Assembly (NCBI RefSeq): GCF_030518195.1
Contig: NZ_JAULSC010000017.1
Coordinates: 37,790-100,766, forward strand
DNA: 62,977 bases
Direction: 5' to 3'
DNA from: Nocardioides cremeus
Lineage (GTDB): Bacteria; Actinomycetota; Actinomycetes; Propionibacteriales; Nocardioidaceae
Made by a program: the position numbers and the translations under genes. Below, in pieces: positions 14,227-21,957 of this stretch. Below the pieces are notes generated by a model. The model was not told where the DNA came from. It was given only the letters and a program-made list of their open reading frames with translations, and made no database searches. Position 1 is the first letter of the stretch, and each line of letters starts with the position of its first letter.

Positions 14227-15033
14227 ATGGCCACGGAGCAGATGGAGCGTGACGCCGACGAGCTCGTGGTCCTGCTCGTGGGCCTGGCAGTCGGGTCGCT
14301 GGTGCTGTTCCTGGTGGTGGTGCTGCCGCTCGCGCTGACGCTCGGCCGGCGCGTGCAGCACGCCGAGCAGGGACGGGCGAGGCTGCTGCGTCACGTCCTG
14401 CTCGCCTCCGACCTCGAGCGCCGCCGCATCGCCGCGGTGCTGCACGACGGGGTCGTCCAGGACCTGGCGGGGATGGGGTACGCGTTGCCGGCGGTGGCGG
14501 CTGCCCTGCCCCCGGAGGCGGAGGCCCCCGGTGTCCGGGGCGTCCTCGACAGGCTCACCGACCTGGTGTGCGACGACGTCTCCAAGCTGCGTCAGCTGTT
14601 GGTCGACATCCACCCTCCCGACCTCGACGGCGACGGGCTCGCCAGCTCGGTGCAGGAGCTGGTCGCCAACGAGGCGACGGCAGGGGCCATCGAGGCCGAG
14701 GTCCGCGTCGCTGCCGACCTGGGCCTCACGTCGGATGCCGCGCGCCTGGCGTACCGCGTCGTCCGCGAGGGGGTGCGCAACGTCGTCAAGCACGCCCAGG
14801 CCGAGCACGTGAGCGTCGACATAGGCCGCAGCGGCGGGCTGGTCCTGGTGCGCGTCAGCGACGACGGTCGGGGGCCCGTCCCGGGCCGGGACGCGGAGGC
14901 CGAGGGCCACCTGGGGCTGCGGCTGCTCCGTGACGCCGTGCGCGACCTGGGCGGGCGCCTGGACCTGGCGTCGGTCGCCCCGGTCGGCACCGAGCTGAGC
15001 GCCGCCTTCCCTGCGTCGCTCTCGACGCGGTGA
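14227..15033 (+). CDS. NarL-class histidine kinase, short N-terminus
   Basis: A 268-residue sensor kinase core. One membrane helix (about 13-38) is followed by a HisKA_3 dimerisation domain (LERRRIAAVLHDGVVQDLAGMG, phospho-acceptor His73) and an HATPase domain (VVREGVRNVVKHAQAEHVSV, VSDDGRGPVPG, GHLGLRLLRDAV). Most relatives have a longer sensor region with more helices before this point. There is no ribosome site before the ATG, and no response regulator adjacent. With the 5'-truncated Crp gene starting at the same point on the other strand, this looks like the second half of a kinase whose sensor was removed. A functional short kinase cannot be excluded. Confidence 0.7.
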   Translation: MATEQMERDADELVVLLVGLAVGSLVLFLVVVLPLALTLGRRVQHAEQGRARLLRHVLLASDLERRRIAAVLHDGVVQDLAGMGYALPAVAAALPPEAEAPGVRGVLDRLTDLVCDDVSKLRQLLVDIHPPDLDGDGLASSVQELVANEATAGAIEAEVRVAADLGLTSDAARLAYRVVREGVRNVVKHAQAEHVSVDIGRSGGLVLVRVSDDGRGPVPGRDAEAEGHLGLRLLRDAVRDLGGRLDLASVAPVGTELSAAFPASLSTR

Positions 15034-15121
15034 GTGCAACCTGTCCCCAAGGTCGCGGCACGAGGCTGGGGCGAGAGCGGCCGGCGGTGTCGTCACGTCG
15101 CGGCGACGGAGGGAGAAGCAG

Positions 15122-15712
15122 ATGAGGTGGCAGAGGTCGAGCGTGCCGGTCGTGCTGGTCGTGGCGGCGGTCGTCACCCTCGCAGCGTTGATCGGTGCTC
15201 CGGCGTCGGCCCACACCGGGCTCGTCGCCAGCACGCCCAGCGAGGGTGACCGGGTCGGTGCCGACGTCTCGCGGGTGGTGCTCGTCTTCGGTGCCCCGCT
15301 CGACCCCCGCCGGACCGAGGTGGTCGTGCAGGACGGCGACGGCCGCACCGTCTCCCACGGTGGCCCCAGCGTGAGCGGAGCGGACGTCGAGCAGTCGGTG
15401 CGCGTCACGGCGCCCGGTGTGCACACGGTCGGCTACCGCGTCGTCGGCCTGGACGGCCACGCGGTCGTGGGCTCGTTCGACTTCACCGTCACCGGCACCA
15501 CAGCGCCCCCCACAGCGCCCCCGGCACAGACCCCACGGCCGGTCTCCGCCGGCAATGGTTTCGACGTCGCCGTCGCCGACCCCGGCGAGGGCGTCCCCCT
15601 CCCGCACCCGGTCGTGCTGGTCCTGGCGGTGGTGGCTCTCGCGCTGCTGGCCATGAGGGTCGGTGGCCACCGGGCCCGGGGTCCGCGTGCCGACGCCGGT
15701 CCGGGCGACTAG
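15122..15712 (+). CDS. CopC-domain copper-resistance protein, membrane anchored
   Basis: A 196-residue exported protein. Signal peptide about 1-30 (VVLVVAAVVTLAALIGAPASA), mature start AHTGLVASTPSEGDRV with the N-terminal His that ligates Cu(II) in CopC. The CopC beta-sandwich spans about 31-125 and includes VGYRVVGLDGHAVVGSFDFTV, with the second conserved His. A Pro/Thr linker leads to a C-terminal membrane helix (about 160-180). It binds copper outside the membrane. GGGAGAAGCAG precedes the ATG. No CopD follows, so it is a solitary CopC. Confidence 0.88.
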   Translation: MRWQRSSVPVVLVVAAVVTLAALIGAPASAHTGLVASTPSEGDRVGADVSRVVLVFGAPLDPRRTEVVVQDGDGRTVSHGGPSVSGADVEQSVRVTAPGVHTVGYRVVGLDGHAVVGSFDFTVTGTTAPPTAPPAQTPRPVSAGNGFDVAVADPGEGVPLPHPVVLVLAVVALALLAMRVGGHRARGPRADAGPGD

Positions 15713-15776
15713 CTGGTCGGTCGGGTCCAGCGTGCCGGCTTGGAGGCCCGCGGAGGATGGCGGGGGAGGTCACGAC

Positions 15777-17510
15777 ATGTCCCGACACCGGCGCCGCGTC
15801 ACTGTGGGGGTGGCGGTGTGCGCGCTCGTCGTCACCGTGCTGGGCCTCGCCGTTCGTCAGCACGACGACGGGCCTGGCGCCGACGTCCGCGAGCGCCCCC
15901 GGTCCGGCAGTACCGACGCGCGCGGGCCCAGCGGTGTCGTCACACTGGCGATCGGGGGTGACGTGCACTTCGAGGCCGGGGTGCGCGCCCTGCTGGACCG
16001 GCCCCGCGCCACGCTCGGTCCGGTCTCGACGGTGCTGCGCGAGGCCGACGTGGCGATCGTCAACCTCGAGAGCGCGCTGGCGACCCGGGCCTCGCCGACG
16101 CGCAAGGAGCTGGAGAGCCCGGACGACAGGTACTGGTTCCGCAGCCCTCCCGCAGCGCTCGACCTGCTGGCCCGCTCCGGCGTCGACGTCGTCTCGATGG
16201 CCAACAACCACGGCGCCGACCACGGTCGCGCCGGGCTGCGCCGGACGCTGCGGGCCGCCCGCGACGCCCCGGTCGCGGTGGTCGGTGTGGGCCGTGACGC
16301 GCGTGAGGCCCACCGCCCCCACCGCGTCGAGGTCGGGGCCACCACGGTGGCCGTGCTGGCCGCCGACGCCTCCCCCCGCGAGAGCGCCGACGGCATCTGG
16401 GCCGCCGGCGCCGACAGCCCCGGTCTGGCCACGGCGCGCCAGGACCCGCCCCGGCGGCTGCTGGCCGCGGTGCGCCGCGCCGACCGGGCCGGCGACCTCG
16501 TGGTGGTCTACCTGCACTGGGGGCAGGAGGGCGCGCGCTGCCCGACGGACGACCAGCGCCGCCTGGCCGGCGCGCTGGCCGAGGCGGGCGCCGACGTCGT
16601 CGTGGGCGCGCACGCCCACGAGCTGCAGGGCGCCGGCATGCTCGGTGACACCTACGTGGGCTACGGGCTGGGCAACCTGCTCTGGTACCACGGCCGCCGC
16701 CCGCAGACCGGTGTGCTGCGGCTGCGGGTGGTCGACGGCGAGGTGCGCCACGAGACGTTCCGGCCGGCGACGATCCCGGCCGGGGGCGGCCAGCCGCGGC
16801 TGCTCCGGGGCCGCGCCCGCGCCGACGGCGTCGCCCGGTGGCGCGACCTGCGCTCCTGCACCCGGCTCGCCCCGCTGCCGGGCGAGGAGCTCCGCGCGCC
16901 GCAGTCGGGTCCCGAGCAGGCCGGGCTGCCGGCGTACGACGCGAGCGTGCGGCGGATCGGGCCCGAGCTGGCCCGCCGGATGCGCAGCAGCCACGACCCC
17001 GACCGCTGCCCGGTGCCGCTGGGCCGGCTGCGGCACCTCACCGTCAGCCACGTCGACTTCGAGGGCCGCGCGCGCACCGGCGAGATCGTGGTGCACCGCG
17101 ACCACGCCGTCGACGTGGTCGGGGTCTTCCGCGAGCTCTACGACGCCGGCTTCCCGATCCGCCGGATGCGCCTGGTCAGCGCCTACGGCGGCGACGACGA
17201 CCGGTCGATGGCGGCCGACAACACCTCCGGCTACAACTGCCGGCGCGTGGCCGGCACCCGGCGCTGGTCGCGCCACGCGTTCGGCGAGGCGATCGACATC
17301 AACCCGCGCGAGAACCCCTACGTCACCGGCACCGGTGTGCAGCCACCGGCGGGACGCCGCTTCGCGGAGGTCTCGCGGGCGCCGGGGGCCGACACCGCGC
17401 CCGGGGTGGTCCGGCGCGACGACGTGGTGACCAGGGCCTTCGAGCGGATCGGCTGGTCGTGGGGCGGCGTGTGGAGCCGGCCCGACTACCAGCACTTCAC
17501 CGCGCCGTGA
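15777..17510 (+). CDS. CapA-like phosphoesterase fused to an M15-type peptidase domain
   Basis: A 577-residue exported protein. A signal anchor (about 8-26) is followed by a CapA/PgsA metallophosphatase-fold domain (about 50-330: LAIGGDVHFEAGVRALL, VNLESALATR, VSMANNHGADHG, VYLHWGQEG, VVGAHAHELQG, GLGNLLWY). After a linker, residues about 400-577 match the VanY/Peptidase_M15_4 fold (RHLTVSHVDFEGRARTGEIVVH, SRHAFGEAIDINPRENPYV, and WGGVWSRPDYQHF with the zinc His residues). GGGGAGGT precedes the ATG. The two domains suggest work on cell-wall polymers, perhaps anchoring or trimming poly-gamma-glutamate-like chains or peptidoglycan. The substrate is unknown. Confidence 0.85.
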   Translation: MSRHRRRVTVGVAVCALVVTVLGLAVRQHDDGPGADVRERPRSGSTDARGPSGVVTLAIGGDVHFEAGVRALLDRPRATLGPVSTVLREADVAIVNLESALATRASPTRKELESPDDRYWFRSPPAALDLLARSGVDVVSMANNHGADHGRAGLRRTLRAARDAPVAVVGVGRDAREAHRPHRVEVGATTVAVLAADASPRESADGIWAAGADSPGLATARQDPPRRLLAAVRRADRAGDLVVVYLHWGQEGARCPTDDQRRLAGALAEAGADVVVGAHAHELQGAGMLGDTYVGYGLGNLLWYHGRRPQTGVLRLRVVDGEVRHETFRPATIPAGGGQPRLLRGRARADGVARWRDLRSCTRLAPLPGEELRAPQSGPEQAGLPAYDASVRRIGPELARRMRSSHDPDRCPVPLGRLRHLTVSHVDFEGRARTGEIVVHRDHAVDVVGVFRELYDAGFPIRRMRLVSAYGGDDDRSMAADNTSGYNCRRVAGTRRWSRHAFGEAIDINPRENPYVTGTGVQPPAGRRFAEVSRAPGADTAPGVVRRDDVVTRAFERIGWSWGGVWSRPDYQHFTAP

Positions 17511-17528
17511 GCGCGCCCGCCGGCCGCC

Positions 17529-17579
17529 AGCGGGTCAGGTCGGCGGGTCAGGTCAGCGGGTCAGGGCAGCGGGGAGGGC
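17529..17579. repeat. 13-bp tandem repeat, about 3.9 copies, at a gene end
   Basis: Copies at 17529-17541 (AGCGGGTCAGGTC), 17542-17554, 17555-17567 and a partial at 17568-17579, with one or two changes each. The array holds the stop codon of the SGNH hydrolase gene (17561-17563) and most of the space to the convergent CapA-M15 stop. Each unit carries TCA, that is, a stop codon on the minus strand, in rotating frames. Confidence 0.85.
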
Positions 17580-18475
17580 GTGATGGTGCCCGGCAGGCCG
17601 AGGACCTTCATCGTCCGACGCGCCATCTGCTCCTCGCCGAGCGCGTTGGGGTGCACGACGACCGGGTTGGTGCCGGCGAGCACCGGCTCGACCCACCGGG
17701 TGCCCGGCAGCTGGCAGGCGTCGTGGCCGTCGGAGGCCCTGTTGAGGTTCACGTACGTCGACCCGGTGGCCTTCGCAGCGCGCTTGACCGCGTTGTTGAG
17801 GGTGCGCTGGATGGTGCGCAGGTAGGGCACGTCGCCCCGGGCGACCGGCATCAGCGGGTAGCAGCCGACCCGCTCCGGCATGATCCACGGGTAGCCCAGG
17901 ATCGCGACCTCGGCCTTCGGCGCCCGGCGGTGCACGTCGCGCAGCGCCCGTCGGATCGCGGGGAAGGTCGTCTGGCGGATGGTGTCGGTGAAGGAGTCGC
18001 CGTACTGGTCCTTGCAGGGGCTGCCCTGGCCGGCCGTGGTGACCCCCGCGGCGCCGCACTGCAGGATCGAGTTGATGAACACGCTGCTGTCGTTGCCGCC
18101 GATGGTCATCGTGACCAGCCGGGTGCGCCGGCCCAGCGCGTCGAGCTGGGGCGCCACGTCGGGGTGCTGCGAGCCGCGGTAGTCGCCGGTGTCGGCGGCC
18201 CCGCAGGAGACGTCGGTGAGCCGGGCGCCGACGGCCTCGGCCAGCACGTGGGGGTAGTTGCGCAGCGAGCGCAGGCACTGCGCCGGGGCGGCCGGGTCGA
18301 GGGGGAGCACGCCCGAGGCGGCGCTGTAGGAGTCGCCCATCGCGACGTAGCGCAGGCCCGCGCGCTCGGCGATCGCCGGCTCGGACGGGTCGGCGACGGC
18401 GGTGGTGCCCGACGGCAGCAGGGCGCCCACCAGGGCGAGGGCGGCGGTGGCGAGCAGGGCGGGGCGACGGGACAC
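17561..18475 (-). CDS. Secreted SGNH/GDSL hydrolase (lipase-like)
   Basis: A 304-residue exported esterase. Signal peptide about 1-27 from the GTG at 18475 (SRRPALLATAALALVGALLPSGTTAVA). SGNH blocks: YVAMGDSYSAASG (nucleophile Ser near 49), MTIGGNDSS (Gly/Asn block), and VHPNALGEEQMARR (catalytic His near 283). Several paired cysteines (CLRSL, SCGAADT, LQCGAAG, SPCKDQ, GCYPLM, DACQLPG) suggest three disulfides, as in streptomycete SGNH lipases. It likely hydrolyses lipid or acyl esters outside the cell. The gene stands alone between convergent CapA-M15 and selB. Confidence 0.9.
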   Translation of the reverse strand: MSRRPALLATAALALVGALLPSGTTAVADPSEPAIAERAGLRYVAMGDSYSAASGVLPLDPAAPAQCLRSLRNYPHVLAEAVGARLTDVSCGAADTGDYRGSQHPDVAPQLDALGRRTRLVTMTIGGNDSSVFINSILQCGAAGVTTAGQGSPCKDQYGDSFTDTIRQTTFPAIRRALRDVHRRAPKAEVAILGYPWIMPERVGCYPLMPVARGDVPYLRTIQRTLNNAVKRAAKATGSTYVNLNRASDGHDACQLPGTRWVEPVLAGTNPVVVHPNALGEEQMARRTMKVLGLPGTITPSPLP

Positions 18476-18590
18476 GGAGACTCCAGGCGGGCGGCGGGTG
18501 TGCACGAGGTGCGGCGGTGGCGGCTCGCGAAGAGTAGGCCGGTGCAGTGGCGTGGGCCACACCCCGCCCATGGTGCGGACGCAGTCGCAG

Positions 18591-18608
18591 GAACTGGCGC
18601 CGGCTCGC
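18591..18608. repeat. Copy of the dispersed GAACTGGCGCCGGCTC repeat
   Basis: GAACTGGCGCCGGCTC at 18591-18606 is identical to the right arm of the palindrome at 34313-34345. It lies 2 bp downstream of the selB stop. Confidence 0.8.
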
Positions 18609-18610
18609 GG

Positions 18611-20392
18611 TCAGGTGCGCAGGCGGCGGGTGTCGTCGGCGAGGCGCACGGTGCGCCCGCCCTTGTCGAGGTGGGCCAGCAGTGCGAGGGCGACCCGGCG
18701 GCTGGTGCCCAGGGCGGTACGGGCGGCGGTGACGGGGAACGGCTGGTCGAGCTCGCCCAGCACCGCCAGCGCCTGCGCGTCGGCGCCGGCGCGCACCACC
18801 ACGCCGCCGCCCAGGTGCAGCAGCGCGCCGGCCCGGTCGAGGCGGGCCAGCGCCCGGGCGTCGAGGCCCAGCTCGCGCAACCGGTCGGCGCTGGGCGCGA
18901 CGAACGGCCCGGCCGCGAGCTCGTCCTGCAGCAGTGCCAGCGCCGGGGCCAGGTCGGCCGGGACGTCGGGCGCCCCGGGAGTGCCGGTGCGCCAGCGGCC
19001 GTCCTCCAGACGGGCCCCGGGGGGTCCGCCGGGCCCGCGCAGCACCGGCTCGAGCAGCGCGGGGTCGGGCAGGCGGGCGGCCTTCGCGAGCTCGGCGGGC
19101 GCCAGCCCGTCGGCGGCCCCGGGGTCGGCCAGTGCCGCCGACGCCAGCTCCAGGGCCGCGGTCGCCCGGGCCGGGTCGAGCACCCACCCGCCGGCACGCA
19201 CGGAGCCCGCCGGAGCACGGGCGGGGTCTAGCCCGGCGCGGCGCAGGTCGGCGTCGCGGGCCAGTCCGCGCACCCGCAGGTCGGCGGCGGTGGACCCGTC
19301 GAGGCCGGCGAGGTCGACCGCCCGTGCCCGGGCCGCACCGCGGCGGCGCAGCGAGGGCGGCCGCGGGTCGAGCACGCGGACGCCACGCACGACCCGGTCA
19401 CCGGTCGAGCGCAGCACCGCGCGGTCGCCGACGCGCAGCGGCAACGGCCGGTCGAGCCGCAGCCGGGCCAGCCCGGGGGCCAGCGGACGCGCGTGCACCT
19501 CGAGCTGGGCCGAGCCGACGTGCAGCAGGGGACGCTCGGGCAGGGCGTCGAGGTCGGGGCCGCTGACCGCGACGTCGACCTGGTCGACCGCCAGGAAGGC
19601 ACCGGGGCTCAGCAGCGCGTCGCCGCGGCCCAGGGCGGCCACCGCGCCGGGGGAGCGGTCGACCAGCGCCAGCGCCACCCGGGCCACCCCGCTCACTGCG
19701 TCGCGACGGCGGCCCAGCGACTCGACGCGGCGCACCCGCACCGGCCCGCCCGGGCCTGCGAGCTCGTCGCCCTCGCGCACGGTGCCGGCGGGCAGGGTGC
19801 CGGTGACGACCGTGCCGGTGCCGCGCACGTGGAAGACCCGGTCGACCCACAGCCGCACGTCGGCACCCGGGTCGGGCGACGGCACGTCGCTGAGCACCCG
19901 TGCGAGCGCGGCCCCGACCTCCTGGCGCAGGGCGCCGAGCCCGGCCTCGTCGCCGGCCCGGGTCACGACGTGCGGCACCCCGGCCAGGCCGGTGCGGGCG
20001 AGCTCGTCACGGGCTCGGGCCAGGGCGGGGACAGGGTCGGCCAGGTCGGCGCGCGAGACCACCAGCAGCCCGTGCCGCACGCCCAGGGCGTCGAGCACGG
20101 CCAGGTGCTCGGCGGTCTGCGGCATCCACGGGTCGTCGGCGGCCACGACCAGCACCGCGACCGGCACCGGCCCGACCCCGGCGAGCATCGTGGACACGAA
20201 CCGCTCGTGGCCCGGCACGTCGACGAAGGCCACCTCGCCGGCGCCCGGCAGGTCCATCCACGCGTAGCCCAGCTCGATGGTCAGCCCGCGCCGCTTCTCC
20301 TCGGCCAGCCGGTCGGGGTCGGCCCCGGTCAGGGCGCGCACCAGCGTCGACTTGCCGTGGTCGACGTGGCCCGCGGTCGCCACCACGTGCAC
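18611..20392 (-). CDS. selB: Selenocysteine-specific elongation factor SelB
   Basis: A 593-residue translation GTPase that delivers Sec-tRNA to UGA codons marked by a SECIS hairpin. G-domain motifs: GHVDHGKS (P-loop, residues 8-15), DVPGHERF (G3), and VSRADL in the NKxD position. Domains 2-3 follow, then C-terminal winged helices (from about 400; GTSRRVALALLAHLDKGGRTVRL at the end) which bind the SECIS RNA. The GTG at 20392 overlaps the selA TAG by one base. Together with SelA, tRNA-Sec and SelD in this window the selenocysteine pathway is complete apart from seryl-tRNA synthetase. Confidence 0.96.
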   Translation of the reverse strand: MHVVATAGHVDHGKSTLVRALTGADPDRLAEEKRRGLTIELGYAWMDLPGAGEVAFVDVPGHERFVSTMLAGVGPVPVAVLVVAADDPWMPQTAEHLAVLDALGVRHGLLVVSRADLADPVPALARARDELARTGLAGVPHVVTRAGDEAGLGALRQEVGAALARVLSDVPSPDPGADVRLWVDRVFHVRGTGTVVTGTLPAGTVREGDELAGPGGPVRVRRVESLGRRRDAVSGVARVALALVDRSPGAVAALGRGDALLSPGAFLAVDQVDVAVSGPDLDALPERPLLHVGSAQLEVHARPLAPGLARLRLDRPLPLRVGDRAVLRSTGDRVVRGVRVLDPRPPSLRRRGAARARAVDLAGLDGSTAADLRVRGLARDADLRRAGLDPARAPAGSVRAGGWVLDPARATAALELASAALADPGAADGLAPAELAKAARLPDPALLEPVLRGPGGPPGARLEDGRWRTGTPGAPDVPADLAPALALLQDELAAGPFVAPSADRLRELGLDARALARLDRAGALLHLGGGVVVRAGADAQALAVLGELDQPFPVTAARTALGTSRRVALALLAHLDKGGRTVRLADDTRRLRT

Positions 20393-21696
20393 TAGCGACC
20401 GCCCTCGGCGTCGTGCGCGAGCAGGCGGCGTACGCCGTGGGCGACGGTGTGGTCGTCGTCGGGCGGCAGCGCCAGCAGGTCGAGCAGCAGCCGCCCGTCG
20501 TGCACGTGGCCGACGATGGCGGGGGAGCCGTGGCGCAGCGGTGCGGCCAGCCGGTGCGGCAGGGCGACCGCGGCGCTGGGCAGGGGCACGCCGGGCGCGC
20601 CGCCACCGCCCACGTGGCCCTGCGAGACCACGGCCTCGGCCGGCGCGCCGATCGCCGCGGCCAGCCGCCGGGCCCGCTCGAGGAGCTCCTCGGGCCGGGT
20701 GGCCAGGGCGGCCGCGACCGGCGGCACCGGACCGGTCAGGGTGGCCTCGAGCGCGGCCAGGGTCAGCTTGTCGACGCGCAGCGCGCGGGCGAACGGGTGG
20801 CGCCGCAGCCGCTGCACGAGCCCGGCCTCGCCGAGCAGCAGGCCGGCCTGCGGGCCGCCCAGCAGCTTGTCGCCCGAGGCCGTGACCAGGTCGGCGCCCG
20901 CGCGCAGCGTGGTCGCGGCGTCGGGCTCGTCGGGCAGCCGGGGGTGCGGGGCCAGCAGCCCCGAGCCGATGTCGGCCACGACCGGCACGCCCAGGCCCTG
21001 CAGCCCCTCGACGGGCACGGCGGAGGTGAAGCCCTCGACCCGGAAGTTGGAGGGGTGCACCTTGAGCACGAACGCCGTGCGGTCGCCGACCGCCCGCTCG
21101 TAGTCCTCGCGGCGCACCCGGTTGGTGGTGCCGACCTCGCGCAGCCGCGCGCCCAGCGACTCCATCAGCTCGGGGATGCGGAAGCCGTCGCCGATCTCGA
21201 CGAGCTCGCCGCGTGAGACCACGACCTCGCGCCCGGCCGCGAGGGCGCAGGTCACCAGCGCCAGCGCGGCGGCGCCGTTGTTGACCACGTGCACGCCGCC
21301 GGCGTCGGGCACGGCGGCGGCGAGGGCGGCCAGGGCCGCCGCGCCGCGCCGTCCGCGCAGCCCGGTCTCGAGGTCGAGCTCGACGTCGGTGGCGCCGGCC
21401 GCCAGGGCCAGGGCCTCGACGGCCGCCGCCGACAGCGGTGCCCGCCCCAGGTTGGTGTGCACGACCACGCCGGTGGCGTTGAGCACCCGTCGCATCGACA
21501 CCGGCGCGGCGGGCAGGTCGGCGAGGACCGCGGCGACCACCTCGTCGGGCGCCAGGCGGCCCTCGCGGCAGGCAGCCTGCGCCGCCGTGACCGCGGCCTT
21601 CACGCGCGGCCGGCCCAGGCGGGCCAGGGCCGGCGCCAGGGCCGGGTCGCCCAGCACGGCGTCGGTGCGCGGGACCCGGCGTCGGGCGTCCTCCAC
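20392..21696 (-). CDS. selA: L-seryl-tRNA(Sec) selenium transferase SelA
   Basis: A 434-residue PLP enzyme that converts Ser-tRNA(Sec) to Sec-tRNA(Sec) using selenophosphate. Visible features: VLNATGVVVHTNLGRAPLS, the cofactor pocket SRGELVEIGDGFRIPELMESLGARLREVGTTNR, VADIGSGLL, and the PLP-lysine segment SGDKLLGGPQAG (near residue 275). The start is a GTG at 21696 with GGAGGA 6 nt upstream. It lies 44 bp downstream of tRNA-Sec on the same strand and overlaps selB by one base, so the three probably form one transcript. Confidence 0.97.
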   Translation of the reverse strand: MEDARRRVPRTDAVLGDPALAPALARLGRPRVKAAVTAAQAACREGRLAPDEVVAAVLADLPAAPVSMRRVLNATGVVVHTNLGRAPLSAAAVEALALAAGATDVELDLETGLRGRRGAAALAALAAAVPDAGGVHVVNNGAAALALVTCALAAGREVVVSRGELVEIGDGFRIPELMESLGARLREVGTTNRVRREDYERAVGDRTAFVLKVHPSNFRVEGFTSAVPVEGLQGLGVPVVADIGSGLLAPHPRLPDEPDAATTLRAGADLVTASGDKLLGGPQAGLLLGEAGLVQRLRRHPFARALRVDKLTLAALEATLTGPVPPVAAALATRPEELLERARRLAAAIGAPAEAVVSQGHVGGGGAPGVPLPSAAVALPHRLAAPLRHGSPAIVGHVHDGRLLLDLLALPPDDDHTVAHGVRRLLAHDAEGGR

Positions 21697-21740
21697 GGCG
21701 GTCCTCCGGCGACGGTTGGGCGACGGTTGCTGGGCAGAGC

Positions 21741-21835
21741 TGGCGGAGGCGGACGGGAATCGAACCCGCCTGACCGGGATGCCCGGTCACTACGGCTTTG
21801 AGGGCCGCGCCCGTCACCAGACGAGGTACGCCTCC
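21741..21835 (-). tRNA. selC: tRNA-Sec (anticodon UCA)
   Basis: A 95-nt tRNA with encoded CCA (21743-21741) and discriminator G. Acceptor GGAGGCG pairs with CGCCTCC. A 6-bp D-stem (CTCGTC with GACGGG) closes a TGGT loop, as in tRNA-Sec. The anticodon loop is CCTCAAA (anticodon TCA) on a GCGGC/GCCGT stem. The long variable arm has a 7-bp stem (GACCGGG-CAT-CCCGGTC). The T-arm is CGGG-TTCGATT-CCCG. It reads UGA as selenocysteine with the SelB encoded downstream. Confidence 0.97.
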
Positions 21836-21957
21836 GCACTCAACATAGCCCGGCGCCGTCCCGCCCCCGTCCCACCCCCACGCCCAGCCCCGGGCCCGCC
21901 ACGCCCCACCCCCTCGGGTGCTGGCAACCGGGTGGGACGTACGGCAGGGTGCAGCCC

